A DNA stretch of 64,000 bases. Origin: Actinomadura violacea (GTDB lineage: Bacteria; Actinomycetota; Actinomycetes; Streptosporangiales; Streptosporangiaceae). The stretch covers positions 1-64,000 of the forward strand of contig NZ_JAGEPF010000029.1 of NCBI RefSeq assembly GCF_017573465.1, given 5' to 3'. Position 1 is the stretch's first letter, and each line of letters starts with the position of its first letter. The translations under genes and the position numbers were made by a program. Positions 24,600-32,985 of this stretch are shown here, piece after piece. The notes beneath the pieces were generated by a model, which saw only the letters and a program-made list of their open reading frames with translations, was not told where the DNA came from and searched no databases.

Positions 24600-25172
24600 T
24601 CAGGGCCGCAGGGCGTCCTCGACGAGGGCGAGGAGGCGGCCCGCCTGGCCGGGGTCGTGCGCCGCCTCCTCGGTGGCGAGGGCCACGCCGACGACCAGCT
24701 GCAGCAGGTCGGCGGCCGTCACGTCGGCGCGCGCCGCGCCGGCCCGCTGGGCGCCGGCGAGGACGCGCTCCACCGCCTCCCGGATCGCGGTGTGGCAGTC
24801 GAAGTCCAGGCCGGGCGGCTTGGTCAGCGCCGCGCCGCCGAGCCCGTGGTCGCCGGTCGCGTGCTCGAGGAAGGCGTGCAGCCAGCCCGACAGCGCGACC
24901 TCGGGGGGCTCGGACGCGATCAGCCGGTCCGCGTACGCGCACAGCCGCTCGACGCGGTCGGCGAGGACGGCGGCCAGCAGCGCCTGCCGGGTGGGGAAGT
25001 GCCGGTAGAGGGTGCCCGGGCCGACGCCCGCGCGCCGCGCGATCTCGTTGAGGGAGGCGTCCGGGCCGTCCTCGGCGAATGTCTCGCGGGCCGCCGCGAG
25101 GACCCGCTCGCGGTTGCGGCGCGCGTCCGCGCGCAGCGGGCGCCCGGGGCGCGTCTCGTCCGCGGTGGTCAT
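24600..25172 (-). CDS. TetR family transcriptional regulator
   Basis: A 190-residue regulator. The helix-turn-helix lies at about residues 25-70, ending TLYRHFPTRQALLAAVLADRV, and the C-terminal domain matches the TetR/SbtR-like ligand domain (ALTKPPGLDFDCHTAIREAVERVL). I chose ATG 25172, before the Arg-rich N-terminal arm (RPLRADARRNRERV). It is divergent from an F420-dependent oxidoreductase. Two identical 13-bp palindromes lie in the gap, so it probably represses the oxidoreductase and itself. Confidence 0.9.
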   Translation of the reverse strand: MTTADETRPGRPLRADARRNRERVLAAARETFAEDGPDASLNEIARRAGVGPGTLYRHFPTRQALLAAVLADRVERLCAYADRLIASEPPEVALSGWLHAFLEHATGDHGLGGAALTKPPGLDFDCHTAIREAVERVLAGAQRAGAARADVTAADLLQLVVGVALATEEAAHDPGQAGRLLALVEDALRP

Positions 25173-25210
25173 CGCCCCATCCTCGGCCTTCGCGGCCCGG
25201 GTAGCCAACT

Positions 25211-25261
25211 GGAGAAGTTCTCCGTATCGTACCCCGGAGAGGAACCGGAGAAGTTCTCCGG
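25211..25261. promoter_or_regulatory. Twin TetR operators
   Basis: GGAGAAGTTCTCC, a palindrome around a central G, occurs at 25211-25223 and again at 25247-25259, 36 bases apart. The second copy extends to CCGGAGAAGTTCTCCGG (25245-25261). Both lie between the TetR and oxidoreductase starts, which strongly suggests two dimer sites. Confidence 0.7.
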
Positions 25262-25277
25262 AAGATGGGGGCATGTG

Positions 25278-26189
25278 ATGCAGCGAGACGGGCTGGGCCG
25301 CGTCGGGATCTGGACGTTCACCTTCGACGCGCAGCCGGCCGGACGGGTGCGCGAGGCCGCCGCCGAGATCGAGGAGCTCGGCTACGGGGCCGTCTGGTTC
25401 GGCGAGGCGTTCGGGCGCGACAGCACCGGCCAGGCATGGCTGCTGCTGAGCGCGACGCGGCGGATCGCCGTCGCGTCCGGGATCGCGAACATCGCGTTCC
25501 GCGACCCGATCGCGATGGCCGGGGCGGCGCGCACCCTCGGCGAGGCGTTCCCGGGCCGCTACCTGCTCGGGCTCGGCGGCCACCGGGTCGGCGACCCCGG
25601 CGAGCTGGACGGCTACGCGATGCCGAAGATCGGGCGGCCGGTGCCGATGATGCGCGCCTACCTCGACGCGATGGACGCGGTGCCGGTGCACGCCGTCCCC
25701 GCCGATCCGGCGCCGCGCCGGGTGCTGGCGGCCCTCGGGCCGAAGATGCTGGAGCTGGCGGCGGAGCGGACGTGGGGCGCGCACCCGTACTTCGTGCCCG
25801 TCGAGCACACCGTGCTGGCCCGCAAGACCATGGGGCCGGACGCGTTCCTCGGCGTCGAGCAGGCGGTCGTGCTCGGCACCGACCCCGGCCGGACGCGCGA
25901 AATCGCGCGGGCGCACGTCGCCGGCTACGTGCAGGCGGCGGAGCACCAGCGGGCCAGCGTGCGGCGCCTCGGCTACGGCGACGACGACATGGCGGGCGGC
26001 CCGGGCGGCGGCCCGAGCGACCGGCTGGTGGACGCGATCGTCGCGCACGGGGACGTGGAGGCGATCCGTGCCCGCGTCCGGGAGCACCTGGACGCGGGCG
26101 CCGACCACGTCTGCGTCCAGGTGCTCACCGACGACCCGGCGGAGCTGCCGCTGGAGCAGTGGCGGGAGCTGGCTCCGGCGCTGCTCTGA
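25278..26189 (+). CDS. LLM-class F420-dependent oxidoreductase
   Basis: A 303-residue TIM-barrel enzyme of the luciferase-like family. GRVGIWTFTFDAQPA starts the barrel, IEELGYGAVWFGEAFGRDS is the family block, and VASGIANIAFRDP lines the cofactor site. The protein fits the TIGR03620-type F420-dependent group common in actinobacteria. The reaction is a hydride transfer to an unknown substrate. I chose ATG 25278 after the twin operators. Control by the divergent TetR protein suggests induction by a xenobiotic or metabolite. Confidence 0.85.
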   Translation: MQRDGLGRVGIWTFTFDAQPAGRVREAAAEIEELGYGAVWFGEAFGRDSTGQAWLLLSATRRIAVASGIANIAFRDPIAMAGAARTLGEAFPGRYLLGLGGHRVGDPGELDGYAMPKIGRPVPMMRAYLDAMDAVPVHAVPADPAPRRVLAALGPKMLELAAERTWGAHPYFVPVEHTVLARKTMGPDAFLGVEQAVVLGTDPGRTREIARAHVAGYVQAAEHQRASVRRLGYGDDDMAGGPGGGPSDRLVDAIVAHGDVEAIRARVREHLDAGADHVCVQVLTDDPAELPLEQWRELAPALL

Positions 26190-26201
26190 CCCGCGGCGGG
26201 G

Positions 26202-26255
26202 TGGACGCGATATGTCGCTTCTGGTTATACTCGTCTGCGAGTACTCGTAGACGAG
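26202..26255 (+). promoter_or_regulatory. PadR promoter with overlapping operator
   Basis: A -35-like TGGACG (26202-26207) and a near-consensus -10 TATACT (26226-26231) are 18 bases apart. The palindrome TACTCG / CGAGTA around TCTG (26228-26243) overlaps the -10, and CTCGTCT / AGACGAG (26230-26255) forms a larger interleaved repeat. A PadR dimer here would block its own transcription. Confidence 0.6.
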
Positions 26256-26263
26256 GAGTCGGG

Positions 26264-26908
26264 ATGGCGAAGCGGCGGAAGGTGAGCAACCTCCTGGGAC
26301 TCGCCGTGCTCTCGACGGTCTCCGCCAGGCCGATGCACCCGTACGAGATGGCCTCGCTGATGAAGGCGCGTGGCAAGGACCACGACATGGACATCAAGTG
26401 GGGCTCGCTCTACACGGTCGTCCGGAACCTGGAGAGGCACGGCTTCCTGGCGGTGGAGGGCAGCGTCCGCGACGGCGCCCGCCCGGAGCGGACCGTCTAC
26501 CGGATCACCGGCGCCGGACGCGACGAACTGGCCGACTGGGTGCGGGAGCTGATCGAGGTGCCCGAGACCGAGCACCGGCGGCTCGAGGCCGGGCTGTCGG
26601 TGCTCGGCGCGCTCGGCCCGGACGAGACCGCCGAGCTGCTCCGCCGCCGTCTCGACGCGCTGGACGAGCGCATCGCGGGCAACCGCGCCGCGCTCGCCGG
26701 GGAGACCGAGGTGCCGCGCGTCTTCCTCCTGGAGGCCGAGTACGCCCTGGCCATCCTGGAGGCCGAGGCGAACTGGGTGCGCGCCTTCCTCGGCGAGATC
26801 ACCGGCGGCACGCTGGAGGGCCTGGCGATGTGGCGCGCGTTCCACGCCACCGGCGACGTCCCGCCCGAGATCGCGGAACTCGCGGAAAGGGGTGCCATCG
26901 AGAGCTGA
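26264..26908 (+). CDS. PadR family transcriptional regulator
   Basis: A 214-residue regulator. The N-terminal winged helix contains PMHPYEMASLMKARG and IKWGSLYTVVRNLERHGFL, typical of PadR. The C-terminal helical domain (VFLLEAEYALAILEAEANWVRAFL) forms the dimer. The ATG at 26264 has ACGAGGAG upstream. A DrrAB-like exporter follows 150 bases downstream in the same direction, so the protein probably represses the exporter as LmrR-type PadR proteins do, with the exported drug as inducer. Confidence 0.9.
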   Translation: MAKRRKVSNLLGLAVLSTVSARPMHPYEMASLMKARGKDHDMDIKWGSLYTVVRNLERHGFLAVEGSVRDGARPERTVYRITGAGRDELADWVRELIEVPETEHRRLEAGLSVLGALGPDETAELLRRRLDALDERIAGNRAALAGETEVPRVFLLEAEYALAILEAEANWVRAFLGEITGGTLEGLAMWRAFHATGDVPPEIAELAERGAIES

Positions 26909-27058
26909 TCGCGGCCCGGCGGCGGTGCGGCAACACCCCCGCCGGGCCTCAGAACCCACCACGGAAACCCGCTCGCGGAGCAGGCCCCGGCGGCGAGACC
27001 TCGAACCCAGCCTATCCGGGACGCCCCGACGAGCACGTCTCGCCGCATGGAGGCGACC

Positions 27059-28060
27059 ATGGCGCACGCCATCGAGGCCGACCGGCTGGTCAAGCACTAT
27101 CCCGGCGACGTCCGGGCCCTGGACGGGCTGTCCGTCACCGTCGGCCGGGGAGAGATCCTCGGCCTGCTCGGCCCGAACGGGGCCGGCAAGTCCACCACCG
27201 TCAAGATCCTCACCACGCTGGTCCGGCCGGACGCGGGCACCGCGTCCGTCGCCGGGCACGACGTGCTGCGCCGCCCCGGCCGGGTGCGGCGCGCCATCGG
27301 GGTCGTCGCGCAGCAGTCCGGCGCCGACCCCGGCGCCGGCGGCCGCGCGAACCTGGTCCTGCAGGCCCGGCTGCACGGGATGGGCGGCGCGGACGCGCGC
27401 CGCCGCGCCGACGAGCTGCTCGACCGCTTCGGGCTGCGGGACGCCGCGGCCCGGCCGGTGAAGACCTACTCCGGCGGGATGCGGCGCCGGCTGGACGTGG
27501 CGCTCGGCCTCGTCCACCGGCCGCAGGTGCTGTTCCTGGACGAGCCGACCACCGGGCTCGACCCGGAGGCCCGCGCGTCGATGTGGGCGGAGATCGCCCG
27601 GCTGGCGGGCGACGACGCGCTCGCGATCCTGCTGACCACGCACTACCTCGACGAGGCGGACCGGCTCGCCGGGCGGCTCGCGATCGTCGACCGCGGCCGC
27701 GTCGTCGCGGAGGGGACCCCCGACGCGCTCAAGGGCGAGCTGCGCGGCGACGCCGTCCACCTGGAGTGGGGGGAGGCGCCGGACGAGGCGCGGGTGCGGG
27801 CGGCGCTCGGCCGCCTGCCCGGGGTGCGCGACGTCGTGCTGGACGGCCCGCGGCTCAGCGCGCGCGCCGACGACGGCGCGTCCGCGGTGCCCGCCGTCCT
27901 GGCCGCGCTCGACCAGGCCGGGGCGCCGGTGGCGGCGGCGACCGTCGCACGGCCCTCGCTGGACGACGTGTACCTGCGCTACGCCGGCCGCCGGTTCGCG
28001 CAGGCGGACGCCGCCCCGGACGCGGCGCCCGAGCCGGCCGCGATCGGGGGCGCGCGATGA
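27059..28060 (+). CDS. DrrA-like ABC transporter ATPase
   Basis: A 333-residue ATPase that powers drug or lipid export. Walker A is GPNGAGKST (about residues 38-46), the signature is YSGGMRRRLDVA and Walker B is VLFLDEPTTGLDP. The C-terminal ~100 residues (HLEWGEAPDE to PSLDDVYLRYAGR) match the DrrA/DUF4162 domain. I chose ATG 27059, where GGAGG is well spaced; an ATG at 27047 lies before that sequence. Its stop overlaps the permease start as ATGA, so the two proteins are translationally coupled. Confidence 0.9.
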   Translation: MAHAIEADRLVKHYPGDVRALDGLSVTVGRGEILGLLGPNGAGKSTTVKILTTLVRPDAGTASVAGHDVLRRPGRVRRAIGVVAQQSGADPGAGGRANLVLQARLHGMGGADARRRADELLDRFGLRDAAARPVKTYSGGMRRRLDVALGLVHRPQVLFLDEPTTGLDPEARASMWAEIARLAGDDALAILLTTHYLDEADRLAGRLAIVDRGRVVAEGTPDALKGELRGDAVHLEWGEAPDEARVRAALGRLPGVRDVVLDGPRLSARADDGASAVPAVLAALDQAGAPVAAATVARPSLDDVYLRYAGRRFAQADAAPDAAPEPAAIGGAR

Positions 28061-28833
28061 GCGGCCTCCTCACCGGCACCTGGTGGATGACGCAGCGCCG
28101 CCTCTCGGCGCTCGCCCGCACCCCGGCCGTCCTGGTCATGACGCTCGTCCAGCCGATGATCTGGCTGTTCCTGTTCGGCGAGCTGTTCAAGCGGGTCGTC
28201 GAGCTGCCCGGCTTCGGCGCCCCGTCCTACCTGGACTACCTCGTCCCCGGGGTCGTGGTCATGAACGCGGTGTCGCTGAACTCGTTCGCCGGGATGGCCA
28301 CCATGGACGAGATCGAGCGCGGCACCATGAACCGGTTCCTGGTGACGCCGGTGCGGCGCAGCGCGATCACCAACGCGGGCGTCGTCGAGCAGGCGCTCAG
28401 CACCGCGTTCCAGTCGCTCGTGATCATCGCGCTGGGGTGGGCGGCGGGCGCCCGCTACCCCGGCGGCGCGGGCGGCCTCGCCGTGCTCGTCGCCGCGTCC
28501 GTGCTGGTCGGCGTCGTGCTCGCGGCGCTGTCGAACACGCTCGCGCTGCTGCTGCGCGACCGCAACACCATCATCGGGCTGAACGTGATGCTGCTGCTGC
28601 CGCTGACGTTCCTGTCGTCGGCGTTCATGGCGAAGGGCCTGATGCCGGCCTGGATCCGGCACGTGGCGGCGTTCAACCCGGTGAGCTGGGCGCTCGACGC
28701 CGGGCGCGCCGCGATGGCCGGCGACCCGGACTGGGGCTCGGTCGCCCTGCACGGCGGATGGCTGCTCGCGCTCACCGTGCTCACCATCGCCCTGGCGGTC
28801 TCCTCGCTGCGCAGCTACCAGAGGTCGCAGTGA
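28057..28833 (+). CDS. DrrB-like ABC-2 type permease
   Basis: A 258-residue ABC-2 permease with about six membrane helices. IWLFLFGELFKRVV, the conserved loop DEIERGTMNRFLVTPVRRSA after the second helix, and AFNPVSWALDAGRAAM near the last helix are family features. With the upstream ATPase it should form a daunorubicin-type exporter in the cytoplasmic membrane. The four-base overlap with the ATPase gene keeps the subunits in step. The upstream PadR regulator is the likely controller. Confidence 0.9.
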   Translation: MSGLLTGTWWMTQRRLSALARTPAVLVMTLVQPMIWLFLFGELFKRVVELPGFGAPSYLDYLVPGVVVMNAVSLNSFAGMATMDEIERGTMNRFLVTPVRRSAITNAGVVEQALSTAFQSLVIIALGWAAGARYPGGAGGLAVLVAASVLVGVVLAALSNTLALLLRDRNTIIGLNVMLLLPLTFLSSAFMAKGLMPAWIRHVAAFNPVSWALDAGRAAMAGDPDWGSVALHGGWLLALTVLTIALAVSSLRSYQRSQ

Positions 28834-28852
28834 CCGGGCGTCCGGCCGGCGG

Positions 28853-30211
28853 TCAGCGGGTGTCGAGGAACCGGTCGAGGACGCGGGTGCCGAACGCCAG
28901 GCCGTCCAGCGGGACCCGCTCGTCCACGCCGTGGAACATGCCGAAGTAGTCCAGCTCCGGCCCGAGCCGCAGCGGCGCGAACCCGAAGCTGGTGATGCCG
29001 ATCGCGTTGAACGACTTGGCGTCGGTGCCGCCCGCCATCACGTACGGGACGGGCCGGGCCAGCGGGTCCTCGGCGCGCAGCGACCCGGCGAGCGCGGCGA
29101 ACGTCGCGCCCGCCGGGTCCGCCGCCGGAGCCTCCTCGTGGTTGATGAACTCCCGCACCACCTTCGGGCCGAGCAGCCGGTCGATGGTCGCGAGGAACTC
29201 CTCGCCGGTCCCCGGCAGGTACCGGCCGTCGACCTGCGCGGACGCGGTGCCCGGCACCACGTTCACCTTGTAGCCGGCGTCCAGCCGCGTCGGGTTGGCC
29301 GAGTTCCGGACCGTCCCGGCGAACAGGTGCCCGGCGCGGCCGAGCCGCACCGCCTCCTCGTCGAGCCGGTCGTGGTCGATGGCCGTGCCGAGGGCGTCGG
29401 CCAGGCCGTCCAGCAGCGCCCGCACGCCCAGGGTCAGCCGGACGGGCCACTCGTACGAGGCGATCCGCGACACCGCGTGCGCGATCTCCGCGACGGCGTT
29501 GTCGCGCGCGGGCTTGGAGCCGTGCCCGGCGGTGCCGCGCGCCGTCAGCCGCATCCAGGCGGTGCCGCGCTCGCCGGTCGCGACCGGGTAGATCCGGGTC
29601 CCGCCGGCGTCCACGCTGAACCCGCCGGACTCGCTGATCGCCTCGGCGCAGCCCTCGAAGTACTCCCGGTGCTCGCGCGCCACGTACCGGGAGCCGTACT
29701 CGCCGGTGCACTCCTCGTCGGCGAGGAACGCCAGCACCAGGTCCCCGCGCGTGCGGCGGCCCGCGCGCAGCCGCGCCCGGACGGTCGCGAGCGTCATCGC
29801 GAGGCTGCCCTTCATGTCGACGGCGCCGCGCCCCCACACGCATCCGTCGCGCACCTCGCCGGAGAACGGCGGGACCGCCCAGTCGGACGCGTCGGCCGGG
29901 ACCACGTCCAGATGCCCGTGGACGAGGAACGCCGGATGCGAAGGGTCGGTCCCGGGGATCCGGGCGAGCACGCTGGCGCGGCCGGGCGCCGACTCCACGA
30001 TCTCGGCCGCGACGCCGGCCTCGTCCAGCAGCGCCGCGACGTGCTCGGCGGCGGGCCGCTCCGGGTGCGCGTCGCCCTCGCCGCGGTTGGCGGTGTCGAA
30101 GCGGATGAGGTCCGCGCAGATCGCGGCCGCTTCCGCGCCCGCCTCCGTGCCCGGATCCGCCGCCGCTTCCGTTTCCGGCGTCTCCGCCGCCGCGTCCGGC
30201 CGTAGCGTCAC
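28853..30211 (-). CDS. M20 family metallopeptidase
   Basis: A 452-residue zinc peptidase. FLVHGHLDVVPAD supplies the first metal ligands, GRGAVDMKG the bridging Asp, and DEECTGEYGS the catalytic Glu pair. It is cytoplasmic, of normal M20/ArgE-DapE-like length, and is probably a dipeptidase or deacylase. I chose GTG 30211, which has AAGGGGG upstream, over a TTG at 30232. It is divergent from a five-gene peptide import operon, so it may process imported peptides. Confidence 0.85.
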   Translation of the reverse strand: MTLRPDAAAETPETEAAADPGTEAGAEAAAICADLIRFDTANRGEGDAHPERPAAEHVAALLDEAGVAAEIVESAPGRASVLARIPGTDPSHPAFLVHGHLDVVPADASDWAVPPFSGEVRDGCVWGRGAVDMKGSLAMTLATVRARLRAGRRTRGDLVLAFLADEECTGEYGSRYVAREHREYFEGCAEAISESGGFSVDAGGTRIYPVATGERGTAWMRLTARGTAGHGSKPARDNAVAEIAHAVSRIASYEWPVRLTLGVRALLDGLADALGTAIDHDRLDEEAVRLGRAGHLFAGTVRNSANPTRLDAGYKVNVVPGTASAQVDGRYLPGTGEEFLATIDRLLGPKVVREFINHEEAPAADPAGATFAALAGSLRAEDPLARPVPYVMAGGTDAKSFNAIGITSFGFAPLRLGPELDYFGMFHGVDERVPLDGLAFGTRVLDRFLDTR

Positions 30212-30265
30212 TCTCGGGGCCCCCTTTCGCAAGAAACTTTACTTTTCCTCCCCCGCTGACCTGTG

Positions 30266-30281
30266 TCAACGGTTGATCAAC
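30266..30281. promoter_or_regulatory. Overlapping palindromes in the peptide-transport promoter region
   Basis: TCAACGGTTGA (30266-30276) and GTTGATCAAC (30272-30281) are both perfect palindromes sharing GTTGA. They lie in the 199-base gap between the M20 peptidase and importer genes and may bind a regulator of both. Nothing else is evident in the gap. Confidence 0.35.
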
Positions 30282-30410
30282 AAGTCTCGATCCGGTTTCG
30301 ACTCGGTCAGCGCCATACCGAAACCGCCGCGCCGGTACGACGCTGCCACCAACCTGAAGTGCGGCGGGCGGTCCGGGCCCGGTGCACGAGGGGACAGCAC
30401 GAGGAGGAGC

Positions 30411-32033
30411 ATGACCAGCCTCAGGGACGCGCGCCCGCGCAGGCGCGCGCGCGGGAAGGCCACGACGCTGGCCGCGGTGGTGCTGGCGGCCTCGCTCGGG
30501 CTGTCGGCCTGCGGCGGGAGCGGGAAGAAGAGCGACGGGGTGTTCACCGTCGGCCACTCCGAACCCGACCACCTGGTGCCGGGCAACACCACCAGCAGCT
30601 ACTCCTTCGACGTGCTCAGCGGCCTGTTCGACAACCTGGAGGGGCTGACCAAGGACGGCAAGCCCTACAACCTCGCCGCCGAGTCCGTCACCACCACCGA
30701 CCAGAAGGTCTGGACGATCAAGGTCCGCGGGGGGCAGAAGTTCCACAACGGCGAACCGGTCACCGCGGAGAGCTTCGCCGACGCCTGGAACAACGCGGCG
30801 TACGGGCCGAACGCCTACTCCGCCAACGACTACTTCTCGCACATCAAGGGGTACGACGAGATGAACCCCGAGGACGAGAAGGCCAAGCCGAAGGCCGACA
30901 AGCTGTCCGGCGTCCAGGTCGTCGACCCCTCGACGCTGAAGGTGACGCTCACCGCGCCGTTCAACCAGTTCCCGCTGCTGCTGACCTACCCGGCGTTCGC
31001 GCCGATGCCGAAGGCCGGCCTCCAGGACCCCAAGTCGTTCGATGACCACCCGATCGGCAACGGCCCGTACATGATGAGCGGGAACTGGGAACGCAACAAG
31101 CAGATCAAACTCGTGCCGTTCCCCGGTTACACCGGCCCGCGCAAGCCGAAGAACAAGGGCGTGATCTGGAAGAGCTACTCCAGCGCCGACAGCGCCTACA
31201 CCGACCTGCGGGCCGGGAAGATCGACGTGCTGCAGACGATCCCGGCGGCGAAGGTGCCGGAGGCGAAGCGGCTGCTCGGCGACCGGTTCCTGCCCCGCAA
31301 GATGGGCACGATGGACTACCTCGGCTTCCCGCTGTGGGACAAGAGGTTCGCGAACCCGGATCTGCGCAAGGCCATCTCGATGGTCATCGACCGACAGGGC
31401 ATCAACAAGGCCGTCTACAACGGCGACTACTTCCCCGCCGACTCGCTGCTGCCGTCCATCATCGACGGGCACCGCGCGAACGCCTGCGGTGAGCTGTGCA
31501 CCTTCGACCCGGCGAAGGCCAAGACGCTGTTCGACAAGGCCGGCGGGTTCAAGGGGACGATGGAGCTGTACTTCTCCAACGCGCAGCCCACCTACTACCA
31601 GTGGATGCAGATCGTCGCGAACTCGCTGAAGCAGAACCTCGGCATCCAGGACATCCAGTTCCGCCAGGTCCCCGCGTCCGACTACTTCTCGATGCTGAAC
31701 AAGCACGAGGAGAAGGGCCCGTACCGGCAGAACTGGGAGGCCGACTACCCGAGCGCCCAGAACTACCTCGAGAACATGTGGGCGTCGTACGCCAACCGCA
31801 TGGGCTGGAAGAACAAGGAGTTCGACGACCTGATCGCCAAGGCGAACAGCTCCGCCGACCACCAGCAGGCGCTCCAGTTCTACAACCAGGCCGAGGACGT
31901 CGCCATCCGCGAGATGCCGATGATCCCGCTGTGGACCTGGGCCGGCCAGGGCGGCCGCTCCAGCCACGTGGACAACGTCACCATCACGGCGTTCTCCACC
32001 GGCCTGATCGTCAACGAAGTGACGGTGAAGTAA
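30411..32033 (+). CDS. Peptide ABC transporter substrate-binding lipoprotein
   Basis: A 540-residue family 5 solute-binding protein. The signal peptide ends in the lipobox LSAC, with Cys34 as the lipid-modified residue, so it is anchored outside the membrane. FHNGEPVTAESFADAWN is the SBP_bac_5 signature region. It binds oligopeptides or dipeptides; nickel and sugars are rarer ligands of the family. ATG 30411 has GAGGAGGA upstream. It is the first gene of an operon that supplies both permeases and both ATPases. Confidence 0.92.
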   Translation: MTSLRDARPRRRARGKATTLAAVVLAASLGLSACGGSGKKSDGVFTVGHSEPDHLVPGNTTSSYSFDVLSGLFDNLEGLTKDGKPYNLAAESVTTTDQKVWTIKVRGGQKFHNGEPVTAESFADAWNNAAYGPNAYSANDYFSHIKGYDEMNPEDEKAKPKADKLSGVQVVDPSTLKVTLTAPFNQFPLLLTYPAFAPMPKAGLQDPKSFDDHPIGNGPYMMSGNWERNKQIKLVPFPGYTGPRKPKNKGVIWKSYSSADSAYTDLRAGKIDVLQTIPAAKVPEAKRLLGDRFLPRKMGTMDYLGFPLWDKRFANPDLRKAISMVIDRQGINKAVYNGDYFPADSLLPSIIDGHRANACGELCTFDPAKAKTLFDKAGGFKGTMELYFSNAQPTYYQWMQIVANSLKQNLGIQDIQFRQVPASDYFSMLNKHEEKGPYRQNWEADYPSAQNYLENMWASYANRMGWKNKEFDDLIAKANSSADHQQALQFYNQAEDVAIREMPMIPLWTWAGQGGRSSHVDNVTITAFSTGLIVNEVTVK

Positions 32034-32039
32034 CCGGCG

Positions 32040-32966
32040 ATGTGGCGCTATGTCCTGCGGCGGCTCCTCCAGGCGATCCCCGTCTTCATCGGGACGACCC
32101 TGCTGATCTACGCGATGGTGTTCGCGTTGCCGGGCGACCCGATCCAGGCGCTCGCCGGGGACAAGCCCATCCCCGCGAACGTCCTGGCGACGCTGCGGGA
32201 CCGCTACAACCTCAACGACCCGCTGCTGATCCAGTACGCCAAGTACATGTGGGGTCTCCTCCAGGGCAACCTGGGGGAGAACTACGACGGCCAGAACGTC
32301 GCGGACATGCTCGGCGGCCGGTGGACGGTGACCGCGCAGCTCGCGCTCACGGCGTGGATCTTCGAGCTGGTCGTCGGCATCGTGCTCGGCGTGTGGGCGG
32401 GGCTGCGCCGCGGCAAGGTCGCCGACACCCTCGTGCTCGGCGGCACCACCCTGCTCATCGCGGTGCCGGTGTTCGTGCTCGGCTACACCGCGCAGATCCT
32501 GTTCGGCCTGCACTGGAAGATCTTCCCGACGGCCGGGACCGACGACGGCTGGCCGATGAGCTACCTGCTGCCCGGCATGGTGCTCGGCTCGCTCGGCCTG
32601 TCCTACGTGGCCCGGCTGACCCGCACGAGCCTCGCCGAGAACCTGCGCGCCGACTACGTCCGCACCGCCAACGCCAAGGGCCTGTCGCGGGTGCGGGTCG
32701 TCGGCCGGCACGCGCTGCGCAACTCGCTGATCCCGGTCGTCACCTATCTCGGCGTCGACTTCGGGAACCTGATGGGCGGCGCGATCGTGACCGAGGGCAT
32801 CTTCAACCTGCCGGGCATCGGGCAGCAGGTGTTCCAGTCGATCCAGCTGAAGGAGGGGCCGGTGGTGGTCGGCGCGGTCACCGTGCTCGTGCTGATCTTC
32901 CTGCTGGTCAACTTGGTCGTGGACCTGCTGTACGGGCTGCTGGACCCGCGGATCAGGTACGAGTGA
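32040..32966 (+). CDS. Peptide ABC transporter permease, DppB-like
   Basis: A 308-residue permease with six membrane helices. MWRYVLRRLLQAIPVFIGTTLLIY and ALPGDP near the N terminus are typical of DppB/OppB. The EAA loop reads DYVRTANAKGLSRVRVVGRHALRNSLIP, which contacts the ATPases. It pairs with the DppC-like protein to form the channel. It starts 6 bases after the binding-protein gene without a clear ribosome binding site, so translation is probably coupled. Confidence 0.92.
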   Translation: MWRYVLRRLLQAIPVFIGTTLLIYAMVFALPGDPIQALAGDKPIPANVLATLRDRYNLNDPLLIQYAKYMWGLLQGNLGENYDGQNVADMLGGRWTVTAQLALTAWIFELVVGIVLGVWAGLRRGKVADTLVLGGTTLLIAVPVFVLGYTAQILFGLHWKIFPTAGTDDGWPMSYLLPGMVLGSLGLSYVARLTRTSLAENLRADYVRTANAKGLSRVRVVGRHALRNSLIPVVTYLGVDFGNLMGGAIVTEGIFNLPGIGQQVFQSIQLKEGPVVVGAVTVLVLIFLLVNLVVDLLYGLLDPRIRYE

Positions 32967-32985
32967 CGAGCGACCCGGAGGGGCA

